This document shows positions 1-5,777 of a stretch of DNA of 5,777 bases, piece by piece. Under the pieces are notes generated by a model that made no database searches, was not told where the DNA came from, and worked only from the letters and a program-made list of their open reading frames with translations. Numbering within the stretch: the stretch's first letter is position 1; each line of letters begins with the position of its first letter. Origin of the DNA: Bacteroidota bacterium. GTDB lineage: Bacteria > Bacteroidota > Ignavibacteria > Ignavibacteriales > Ignavibacteriaceae. The position numbers and the translations under genes were made by a program. Where the stretch lies: positions 1 to 5,777 of the forward strand of contig JAJYSI010000236.1 in assembly GCA_021793635.1 (NCBI GenBank), read 5' to 3'.

Positions 1-381
1 AAAGTAGAAATTGCCATCAAATTAAACTTAGGGAAGTCAATCAATGTCAATGGTAAAGATTTTTCTATTAAAAAAATTAAAAATACTTCTCCGGTTTATA
101 CTTCAAACAAAATGAAAGAATATATTTCGGGAGATAAAATTAAAAGTTCATTTAAAATACGTAAATGGAGACCGGGAGATAAATTCTATCCGCTTGGTAT
201 GAAAGGGACAAAGAATATCTCCGACTTTTTAGCTGAGCAAAAAATTCCATCTTCAAAAAAGAAGGATCAACTTGTGCTGACAAATGGGAATAAGATTGTT
301 TGGGTAGTTGGATTAAGGATAGACGACAGATTTAAGATAACAAATAACACAAAAAAGGTTTACGAATTATGCATGAACTAA
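1..381 (+). CDS. tilS: tRNA(Ile)-lysidine synthase, C-terminal part (5' end outside window)
   Basis: TilS uses ATP and lysine to convert the wobble cytidine of the CAU-anticodon tRNA-Ile to lysidine, so that the tRNA reads AUA as isoleucine; it acts in the cytoplasm. Only the last 126 residues are visible. The frame is open from base 1, so the ATG at 112 is internal and not the start. The catalytic N-terminal PP-loop domain lies off the left edge. What is visible is the small TilS C-terminal domain: an R-x-W-R-P-G-D-K-F stretch at visible residues 54-62, then PLGMKGTKNISDFL, a KIP segment, and a VWVVGLRIDDRFK segment near the end, all in the order typical of the family. It overlaps the next gene, hpt, by 13 bp, which suggests translational coupling. 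tilS followed by hpt and ftsH is a recurrent bacterial arrangement, which supports the call. Confidence in the family is high. Confidence 0.93.
   Translation, partial: KVEIAIKLNLGKSINVNGKDFSIKKIKNTSPVYTSNKMKEYISGDKIKSSFKIRKWRPGDKFYPLGMKGTKNISDFLAEQKIPSSKKKDQLVLTNGNKIVWVVGLRIDDRFKITNNTKKVYELCMN
351..358 (+). promoter_or_regulatory. Ribosome binding site of hpt
   Basis: The purine run AAAAAAGG lies inside the end of tilS and leaves 10 bases before the ATG at 369. It supports that start, which places the hpt initiation codon upstream of the tilS stop and makes coupled translation likely. The match to the anti-Shine-Dalgarno sequence is partial. Confidence 0.5.
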
Positions 382-938
382 ATAACACCGTAAATGAGAA
401 ACTAATAATCGGAAGTGACTGTTTTGTTCCTCTTTTAACCGAAGAAGTTTTGCAAAAAAGGATCCGGGAACTAGGAGAAATTATCTCTAACGATTATAAA
501 GAAAAAGTACCGGTTTTTATAGGAGTTCTAAACGGCTCATTTTTATTTCTGTCAGATTTAATTAAAAACGTTAACATAGATTGTGAAGTAGACTTTTTCA
601 AGCTATCAAGTTACGGTGATGCAAAAATTTCATCCGGCACTGTAAAACTTATTAAAGAGCTTAATTGTGATGTAACCGGCAGAGATATAATAATCGTTGA
701 AGATATAGTCGATTCCGGTTTATCAATGAAATATATTGAAGAACTTATTGCACCTCACAAACCGGCAAGCATGAGGGTAGCCTCGCTTCTGCTAAAGCCT
801 AAAAGCCTTAGATATAATGTAAAAATTGATTATATTGGCTTTGAAATTCCAAGTAAATTTGTAATAGGATATGGACTGGATTATGCACAAAAGTACCGGA
901 ATCTTAGATCAATTTATGTTTTAAGTGACGGAGATTAA
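369..938 (+). CDS. hpt: Hypoxanthine phosphoribosyltransferase
   Basis: This cytoplasmic purine-salvage enzyme transfers phosphoribose from PRPP to hypoxanthine (and usually guanine), giving IMP or GMP. The protein has 189 residues, normal for bacterial Hpt. All expected motifs can be seen: the LNGS PPi-binding loop (54-57), the SSYG flexible-loop segment (80-83), and the PRPP-binding motif VEDIVDSG (110-117), with E111/D112 for ribose and D115 in the place of the general base. K143 (in LLLKP) and D171 (in GYGLDY) match the purine-contacting Lys and Asp of human HPRT. The gene starts 13 bp before the tilS stop and ends 6 bp before the ftsH start, so it is co-transcribed with both. The function is confident; the preference between hypoxanthine and guanine cannot be read from the sequence. 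Confidence 0.97.
   Translation: MHELNNTVNEKLIIGSDCFVPLLTEEVLQKRIRELGEIISNDYKEKVPVFIGVLNGSFLFLSDLIKNVNIDCEVDFFKLSSYGDAKISSGTVKLIKELNCDVTGRDIIIVEDIVDSGLSMKYIEELIAPHKPASMRVASLLLKPKSLRYNVKIDYIGFEIPSKFVIGYGLDYAQKYRNLRSIYVLSDGD
930..933 (+). promoter_or_regulatory. Ribosome binding site of ftsH
   Basis: GGAG overlaps the last codons of hpt and leaves 11 bases before the ATG at 945. The alternative in-frame ATG at 972 is preceded only by an A/T run with no purine-rich match, so this site favours the upstream start. Confidence 0.5.
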
Positions 939-944
939 TAAATA

Positions 945-3032
945 ATGGATATTAACAAAATTAAATTTTTTATGTCTGAAAACAACAAAGAAAATAAGCC
1001 ACCACAAAAAAATCCAAAAGGTATGGGTCCAAATAAACCCGATGATAATTTCGATTGGTCAAAAGTAATCAGAATGGTATTTGGTTGGGGCGCGGTCATT
1101 GTAGCCGCAGTAATTATTATGCAGTTATTCAAAACCAACACCACAAATTATACAACCGTCTCATATGGTGTATATGAGAAATTGATTAATTCAGACCAGA
1201 TAATGAAAGCGAAAATTATCAAGTCGGACGTTAACGATTATTATTTCAAAGCAGAACTCAAGACAGATACTGCTATGACAATTGACGGTCGAAGTACAAA
1301 GGTTAAATATATTTCTGTTTACCTGCCGGAACCAATTATTAGAGATCAAGAAGCAGTTTGGCAAAGTAAAAACATCAACTATTCTTTTGATAAAGAATCA
1401 AGCGAATGGATGAATATATTAATCGGATTTTTACCGTGGGTTTTTCTTATCGGCATTTGGTTTTTAGTTATGCGGAGAATGCAAGGCGGCGCCGGCGGCA
1501 CACGAGGAATTTTTTCTTTCGGAAAAAGTAAAGCAAAATTAATTACTCAAGCTAATCAAAAAATTACCTTTAAGGATGTTGCCGGGGCAGACGAAGCAAA
1601 ACTTGAGCTGCACGAAATTATTGAATTCCTAAAAGAGCCTACCAAGTTTCAAAAGTTGGGTGGAAAAATTCCACGCGGTGTCCTGTTGCTAGGACCTCCG
1701 GGAACCGGCAAAACTCTTCTCGCTCGTGCTGTTGCCGGCGAAGCTGGCGTTCCGTTCTTTTCAATAAGCGGAGCAGACTTTGTCGAAATGTTTGTAGGAG
1801 TCGGCGCTAGCCGCGTTAGAGATCTGTTCGATCAAGGGAAGAAAAATGCGCCATGTATAATTTTTATAGATGAAATTGACGCAGTAGGCAGACATAGAGG
1901 CGCGGGACTTGGCGGCGGGCACGATGAAAGAGAACAGACTCTTAATCAGCTTCTAGTAGAGATGGATGGCTTTGAACAAAACAGTGGTGTAATTATTATT
2001 GCCGCAACAAATCGCCCTGATGTTCTTGATCCTGCTCTCTTACGACCCGGCAGATTTGACCGCCAGGTAGTTGTTGACCGTCCCGATGTTAAAGGAAGAG
2101 AAGGAATATTTAAAGTGCATGTAAGAAATATACCTCTTGATCCTGATGTGAATCTCGAAGTACTTGCTAAAGGGACACCGGGGCTTGCAGGAGCCGATAT
2201 AGCAAACCTCGTAAATGAGGCTGCGCTTTTGGCTGCAAGAAAAGATAAAAAGAAAGTCGAAATGATAGACTTTGAGGAAGCCAAAGATAAAGTGATGATG
2301 GGGATGGAAAGAAAAAGTATGATCATTTCCGAAGAGGAAAAGAAAACTACTGCCTATCACGAAATTGGTCATGTTCTTGTTGCAAGGATGCTCCCCGAAG
2401 CCGATCCGGTTCATAAAGTTACAATTATCCCACGCGGAAGAGCTCTCGGCGTTACAAGCTATTTACCGATAGATGAGAAACATACTTATTCTAAAGAATA
2501 TCTTGAATCGGTTATAACTTATGCGCTTGGCGGTCGCGCTGCAGAAAAACTTATTTTCAACCACTATACAACCGGCGCAGGAAATGATATTGAAAAAGCT
2601 ACAAGCATTGCCCGTAAAATGGTATGCGAATGGGGAATGAGCGACAAGCTGGGTCCTCTTAGCTACGGCGCTAAGGAAGAAGAAATATTTTTAGGACGGG
2701 AAATTCAACGACACAAGGATTACAGTGAAAGAACCGCAATTGATATTGACGAAGAAGTAAGAGCAATTGTTACGGCAGCAATGCAAGACGCAGAAAAAAT
2801 TCTTACGAAGAATATTGAACTACTTCACACGTTATCAAAGGAATTGCTTGAAAGAGAAATTCTTGACGGCGATGAGATTGACAAACTAATTAAAGGTGAA
2901 GAACTTCCGCCTGTGAATAAAAACGGCAACGGTGAGGTAATCAAGGATGTTGACGAAATTCCCGAACATGTTAAGAAACTAATAGAACAGAGAAAACCAA
3001 AAGAATCAACACTTCAAGATGACTCCAATTGA
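945..3032 (+). CDS. ftsH: ATP-dependent zinc metalloprotease FtsH
   Basis: FtsH is a membrane-anchored hexameric AAA+ protease that extracts and degrades misfolded membrane proteins and some regulatory cytoplasmic proteins. The protein has 695 residues, within the usual range. Order: a polar Lys/Asn/Pro-rich N-terminal tail (1-40), membrane segment 1 (about 41-61), an extracytoplasmic domain (62-156), membrane segment 2 (about 157-175), a Gly-rich linker (180-189), and the AAA+ module. That module has Walker A GPPGTGKT (250-257), pore-loop MFVG (282-285), Walker B IIFIDE (305-310) and a second region of homology with the RPGRFDR arginine-finger motif (367-373). The zinc site is H472-E473-x-x-H476, with D548 in GNDIE as the likely third ligand. 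The C-terminal tail (about 651-695) is charged and probably disordered. The active-site motif reads HEIGH, not the usual HEAGH; the zinc ligands are intact. It lies 6 bp after hpt and overlaps the next gene by 14 bp. Confidence 0.98.
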   Translation: MDINKIKFFMSENNKENKPPQKNPKGMGPNKPDDNFDWSKVIRMVFGWGAVIVAAVIIMQLFKTNTTNYTTVSYGVYEKLINSDQIMKAKIIKSDVNDYYFKAELKTDTAMTIDGRSTKVKYISVYLPEPIIRDQEAVWQSKNINYSFDKESSEWMNILIGFLPWVFLIGIWFLVMRRMQGGAGGTRGIFSFGKSKAKLITQANQKITFKDVAGADEAKLELHEIIEFLKEPTKFQKLGGKIPRGVLLLGPPGTGKTLLARAVAGEAGVPFFSISGADFVEMFVGVGASRVRDLFDQGKKNAPCIIFIDEIDAVGRHRGAGLGGGHDEREQTLNQLLVEMDGFEQNSGVIIIAATNRPDVLDPALLRPGRFDRQVVVDRPDVKGREGIFKVHVRNIPLDPDVNLEVLAKGTPGLAGADIANLVNEAALLAARKDKKKVEMIDFEEAKDKVMMGMERKSMIISEEEKKTTAYHEIGHVLVARMLPEADPVHKVTIIPRGRALGVTSYLPIDEKHTYSKEYLESVITYALGGRAAEKLIFNHYTTGAGNDIEKATSIARKMVCEWGMSDKLGPLSYGAKEEEIFLGREIQRHKDYSERTAIDIDEEVRAIVTAAMQDAEKILTKNIELLHTLSKELLEREILDGDEIDKLIKGEELPPVNKNGNGEVIKDVDEIPEHVKKLIEQRKPKESTLQDDSN

Positions 3033-3687
3033 CCAAGGAACAATTAATTACAGAGATGAAGTAGTTAGAAAACTAATTCATCTCTGTTCTCTTTCAATAC
3101 CTATTCTTTATTATTTCATTCCCCACACCGACTCAATTATTATATTGAGCATTATTACTGCTTTTGCAATATTCCTTGATTTAAGCCGCCATTTCAACCC
3201 TGATTTCGGAAAGTTCTTTTATAAATTCTTCGGGTTTCTTCTTCGACGTCACGAGGTAGATAATAAGAAAAAGAATTTGAACGGCGCAACTTATGTTTTC
3301 ATTTCTGCTTTGATTTGTGCGATTATATTTCCGAAAGTCTTTTTTATAACGGCATTTACAATTTTGATTGTTAGCGATTCAATGGCTGCTTTGATCGGAC
3401 GGAAATTCGGCAAGCACAAATTCCTCTCCAAAAGTCTGGAAGGAACCATTGCGTTTTTTATTAGTGCCTGCTTAGTAATAATGTTTACACCAAAGATTTC
3501 CGGATTGGCAATAGAATATTATATTGGGATTATAGCTTCAGCGGTTGGAGCTATTGTAGAAAATATTTCTTTCGGATTTGCGGATGATAATCTTTCCATC
3601 CCTATTTCTGTTGGCTTGACAATGTGGGTATTATATATTTTGATGATGCCGGGAGTTCCACTGGTACTTCCTCACTCTTCTTTTTAA
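3019..3687 (+). CDS. Diacylglycerol/polyprenol (dolichol) kinase-like integral membrane protein
   Basis: The 222-residue protein is mostly hydrophobic, with about six to seven predicted membrane segments (for example 23-34, 38-54, 91-104, 107-126, 143-156, 167-180, 194-210). It carries the hallmarks of the family that includes yeast Dgk1 and Sec59 and plant phytol kinases, which is related to CdsA: an E-x-x-RK-x-x-H motif near the N-terminus (14-21), LNGATY (87-92), SDSMAALIGRKFGKHK (119-134), KSLEG (138-142) and ADDNLSIPI (188-196). Known members use CTP, or sometimes ATP, to phosphorylate a lipid alcohol such as diacylglycerol, dolichol or phytol. The substrate here cannot be told from sequence. 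The start overlaps the ftsH stop by 14 bp with only a weak AAG upstream, so translation probably depends on coupling to ftsH. It is the last gene of the plus-strand operon. The family is fairly certain; the substrate is not. Confidence 0.85.
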   Translation: MTPIDQGTINYRDEVVRKLIHLCSLSIPILYYFIPHTDSIIILSIITAFAIFLDLSRHFNPDFGKFFYKFFGFLLRRHEVDNKKKNLNGATYVFISALICAIIFPKVFFITAFTILIVSDSMAALIGRKFGKHKFLSKSLEGTIAFFISACLVIMFTPKISGLAIEYYIGIIASAVGAIVENISFGFADDNLSIPISVGLTMWVLYILMMPGVPLVLPHSSF

Positions 3688-3814
3688 TTTTACTGTCACC
3701 TTAAGCAGGATTTCCCTTTGGAGTAATGGAATGTTGAAATAATGGAAAAAATTAGTCTATTCTATCACTCCACTTCTCCAAAGATTGCGTATCATGAGTC
3801 AATAACATCAATTT
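3688..3814. other. Intergenic gap between convergent operons
   Basis: This 127-bp AT-rich stretch separates the stops of the lipid-kinase-like gene and hydF. It needs no promoter, since both flanking genes end here, and none was recognised. It holds the octamer palindrome at 3716-3783. Neither arm of that palindrome is followed by a clean U-run on either strand, so no classical rho-independent terminator can be claimed. Confidence 0.7.
3716..3783. repeat. Palindromic array of degenerate 8-bp units
   Basis: The outer arms, CTTTGGAGTAATGGAATG (3716-3733) and the reverse complement of 3766-3783, match at 15 of 18 positions, with a 32-base loop between them. The left side also has an 8-bp period: CTTTGGAG, TAATGGAA, TGTTGAAA, TAATGGAA (3716-3747). 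Read from the other strand, the right side has the same period: CTTTGGAG, AAGTGGAG, TGATAGAA (3783 back to 3760). In a minus-strand transcript two of the three mismatches become G-U pairs, leaving 17 of 18 paired, so the hairpin would be stronger in RNA read from the hydF side. It may end or protect the convergent transcripts, or be a member of a dispersed intergenic repeat family; the sequence alone does not decide. Confidence 0.6.
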
Positions 3815-5032
3815 CTACTTTTTCTCCCATTCTTCAACCGCTTCATCAAATGGAAGGAGTGCGCGAGGAATTGCCCCATGCATGTACGAAATTAAAACTC
3901 CGTAATTAACAATAGGTACATCAAAGATTTGTGATTCCTTTATTCTCATTTGCATTGCGCGCCGGGTTAACATGCACCCGCCGCAATGAACAATGAGTTT
4001 ATAATCCGTTAAATTATTTGGAAATTCAATCCCGCTGTTAACATCAAACTGCAAATCCTTTTTGGTGTGAAGTCGAAGCCACCTGGGAATTTTTACTCTT
4101 CCGATATCATCTTCCTGCGCATGATGAGAACAAGCTTCGGCAATCAAAATTTTATCCCCGTCCTTTAGCTCATCAACTGCCCTTAACCCCTTAACAAAAG
4201 TTTGAAGATCGCCTTTGTGCCGTGCCATTAAAATGGAGAAAGTAGTAAGCTTAACATTTTCCGGAACATCGGCGGCAACACGCATTATTGCGTGGCTGTC
4301 TGTTATTACCATATCCGGTGGATTTTTTAAATTACTAAGCACCGAGCGAAGTTCTTTATCCTTTGCGACAATAACGATAGTATCTTCATCAAGCGCTTCT
4401 CTTATCGTTTGAACCTGCGGAAGAATTAACCTTCCTTTAGGAGCACCAAGATCAATCGGCACAACAAGAATAACGACATCACCCTGACTTACCAGATCGG
4501 AAATAAGAGGGGGACCAATTTCGTTTGGAAGCATTCTTACTACTTTTCGTTTTAAAGTATCAATACCCACGTTCTCAGCGCACGAAACCTCAAAGTGCGT
4601 ACCATTAAGCCATTTAATTTCAGAAAGAAGGATCTGGTTAACCCCAAACTCAATTTTGTTAACAGCTATAACATAAGGGATTGAAATTTTATTAAGATAG
4701 GTAAATAATTCCCATTCTTTTGGCGAAAGTTGTTCGCGTGCATCTAAAACCACAATTGCAAAATCTGAGGATGAAATTGCCTTAATCGTTTTGCTGATCC
4801 TTTTTTCACCAATCTCACCTGCATCATCGATTCCCGCAGTATCAACAAGAACAATTGGACCATATGGTAGAAGTTCCATTGCTTTCTTTACCGGGTCAGT
4901 AGTAGTACCCGCAACTTCACTCACTATACACAAATCCTGCCCGATAAATGCATTTACCAAAGAAGATTTACCAACGTTTCTTCTGCCGACAAAGGCAATA
5001 TGTCTTCTTTCAGAATTAGGAACGCTGTTCAT
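3815..5032 (-). CDS. hydF: [FeFe]-hydrogenase H-cluster maturation GTPase HydF
   Basis: HydF is the cytoplasmic scaffold on which the diiron subcluster of the H-cluster is completed with HydE and HydG products before transfer to apo-hydrogenase HydA. The protein has 405 residues, normal for the family. The N-terminal GTPase domain (about 1-170) shows the P-loop GRRNVGKSS (16-24), a switch-I AGTTTDPV (41-48), DTAG (64-67), NKIE (125-128, in place of NKxD) and a G5-like VSCAE (149-153). A dimerisation domain follows (about 175-265), then the cluster-binding domain with C301-x-H303 and H349-C350-x-x-C353. The 45-residue spacing between these is close to that known for HydF; C301, C350 and C353 are the expected cluster ligands. 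The start is supported by the typical N-terminus (MNS...SERRHIAFVGRRNVG) and a weak GGGG six bases upstream. It overlaps the aspartase gene by 17 bp, so the two are likely translated together. Confidence 0.97.
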   Translation of the reverse strand: MNSVPNSERRHIAFVGRRNVGKSSLVNAFIGQDLCIVSEVAGTTTDPVKKAMELLPYGPIVLVDTAGIDDAGEIGEKRISKTIKAISSSDFAIVVLDAREQLSPKEWELFTYLNKISIPYVIAVNKIEFGVNQILLSEIKWLNGTHFEVSCAENVGIDTLKRKVVRMLPNEIGPPLISDLVSQGDVVILVVPIDLGAPKGRLILPQVQTIREALDEDTIVIVAKDKELRSVLSNLKNPPDMVITDSHAIMRVAADVPENVKLTTFSILMARHKGDLQTFVKGLRAVDELKDGDKILIAEACSHHAQEDDIGRVKIPRWLRLHTKKDLQFDVNSGIEFPNNLTDYKLIVHCGGCMLTRRAMQMRIKESQIFDVPIVNYGVLISYMHGAIPRALLPFDEAVEEWEKK

Positions 5033-5777
5033 TTTTTGCCCCGATTTGTTTTGATAGGAATTCTAAAAGTTCTTGATCGTTAAGAATTCTTTTTTCTTTT
5101 AAAGCGGTAATAAAAGGAATTTTTTTCGTTTCAGAATATTTTACTACTTCTGCAATTTTATCATAGCCAAATTTTGTTATTAGGGATGCGGCAGTAGCAG
5201 TCGAGTTTAATAAATTCTGGCGACATCTTTCGACATTAACGGTAATCCCGGAGATACATTTTTGTGCAAGGTTATAATTAACGTCTCTCAGCATTTCCAT
5301 AGATTTTAGAAACAAATGAGCAATAAGGGGAAGAAAAGAATTGAGTTCAAGATTTCCTGCTCCTGCCAAATTAGATATTACCACATCATGCCCTTTAACG
5401 AGTTCTGCTACTTGTATGGCATTTTCTAAAATTACAGGATTGACTTTCCCCGGCATTATGCTTGAGCCGGCTTGCATAGGAGGTAAATTTATTTCACCAA
5501 TACCTCCCTGCGGACCGCTTGATAATAATCTTAGGTCGTTGCAAATTTTTATAAGTGAAATAGCGCCCGATTTAATTAGCCCATGCACTTCAACAACAAC
5601 ATCAAGATTTTGAGTCGCGTCAATCAAATCCTCAGCTTTTGCTATCGGAAGCCCCGTAATTTTTCTTAATTCTGTATTGACCGATAAAACATAATCTCTT
5701 TCTGCGGAAATAAAATTTCCGACTGCGGTACCGCCGAGATTTACAGATCGCAATCTCTCTTCGCCATTGTAAAGACG
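5016..5777 (-). CDS. aspA: Aspartate ammonia-lyase homologue, C-terminal part (5' end outside window)
   Basis: Aspartase reversibly splits L-aspartate into fumarate and ammonium. About 253 residues are visible, roughly the C-terminal half of the usual 470 or so. The frame stays open to the right edge, and the codons before the TTG at 5753 encode family-like sequence (NGEER, then LRSVNLGGTAVGN), so that TTG is not the start. The superfamily signature GSSIMPGKVNP is at 5436-5468; its first Ser matches the catalytic base of characterised aspartases. The surrounding LRLLSSGP, GEINLPP and QAGSS...KVNPV residues look more like aspartase than fumarase, whose signature usually continues KVNPT. The SGPR arginine is replaced by Gln (SGPQ). 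Aspartase genes are found in [FeFe]-hydrogenase maturation clusters of several anaerobes, and the 17-bp overlap with hydF fits that group. A fumarase or other lyase activity cannot be excluded from half a protein. Confidence 0.88.
   Translation of the reverse strand, partial: RLYNGEERLRSVNLGGTAVGNFISAERDYVLSVNTELRKITGLPIAKAEDLIDATQNLDVVVEVHGLIKSGAISLIKICNDLRLLSSGPQGGIGEINLPPMQAGSSIMPGKVNPVILENAIQVAELVKGHDVVISNLAGAGNLELNSFLPLIAHLFLKSMEMLRDVNYNLAQKCISGITVNVERCRQNLLNSTATAASLITKFGYDKIAEVVKYSETKKIPFITALKEKRILNDQELLEFLSKQIGAKNEQRS

Noticed and set aside
112..114. ATG at 112 as a start for a small 89-residue protein
   Set aside because: The frame is open back to base 1 and the sequence is an ordinary TilS C-terminal domain, so this Met is internal to a cut gene.
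972..974. Alternative ftsH start at 972
   Set aside because: It has no purine-rich site upstream, while the ATG at 945 has GGAG at a usable distance; the difference of nine residues falls in the variable N-terminal tail, so some doubt remains.
935..1144. Minus-strand open frame (69 codons) opposite the start of ftsH
   Set aside because: It lies antisense to the ftsH N-terminus and first membrane segment, has no recognisable domain, and is explained by the strongly supported ftsH frame.
1946..2414. Two overlapping minus-strand open frames opposite the ftsH AAA+ and protease region
   Set aside because: They overlap each other in different frames and lie antisense to conserved FtsH motifs; their Ser- and Phe-rich composition is typical of antisense shadows.
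3019..3687. Phosphatidate cytidylyltransferase (CdsA) as the identity of the 222-residue membrane protein
   Set aside because: CdsA proteins are related but usually longer and end in a different signature; the KSLEG and DDNLSIP motifs and the short length fit the lipid/polyprenol kinase branch better.
4215..4412. Plus-strand open frame (65 codons) inside hydF
   Set aside because: It is antisense to the hydF middle domain, is Ser/Thr/Ile-rich with no motif, and is a shadow of hydF.
4791..5054. Plus-strand open frame (87 codons) across the hydF 5' end
   Set aside because: It is antisense to the HydF P-loop and DTAG region, which explains why the frame stays open.
5341..5613. Plus-strand open frame (90 codons) inside the aspartase gene
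   Set aside because: It is antisense to the conserved GSSIMPGKVNP region; no independent support.
5751..5753. TTG at 5753 as the true start of a short aspartase-like protein
   Set aside because: The codons upstream to the window edge encode expected family sequence, so the gene continues outside the window and is not truncated here.

Overview
The window (about 5.8 kb, AT-rich, almost fully coding) looks like a chromosomal segment from an anaerobic or facultative bacterium of the Bacteroidota/Chlorobiota/Ignavibacteriota group. I base this on the tilS-hpt-ftsH gene order, FtsH and aspartase sequences that resemble that group, weak Shine-Dalgarno sites, and the presence of an [FeFe]-hydrogenase maturation gene. 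An Ignavibacteria/Melioribacter-like source is my best guess. It is a reading by eye, not a search result.

Layout: two convergent operons face each other across a 127-bp gap. The plus-strand operon (1-3687) runs tilS (3' end only), hpt, ftsH, then a membrane CTP-dependent lipid-kinase-like gene. The genes are packed tightly: a 13-bp overlap, a 6-bp gap and a 14-bp overlap. The minus-strand operon enters from the right edge: an aspartate ammonia-lyase homologue (5' end outside the window) overlaps hydF by 17 bp, and hydF ends at 3815. The gap (3688-3814) holds an unusual palindromic array of degenerate 8-bp units.

How the genes work together: the plus operon combines tRNA-Ile lysidine modification, purine salvage and membrane proteolysis, a widely conserved housekeeping cluster, here extended by a lipid kinase. 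The minus operon belongs to [FeFe]-hydrogenase H-cluster assembly. HydF is the GTPase scaffold that carries the diiron subcluster, and the coupled aspartase may supply ammonium for the bridging amine ligand. hydE, hydG and a hydrogenase would be expected nearby, probably beyond the right edge.

No tRNA, rRNA, CRISPR array, insertion sequence or phage gene was seen. Nothing here is clearly an undescribed system. The most notable items are the aspartase-hydF pairing, the octamer palindrome between the operons, the ftsH-lipid kinase overlap, and a few substitutions in otherwise conserved motifs.
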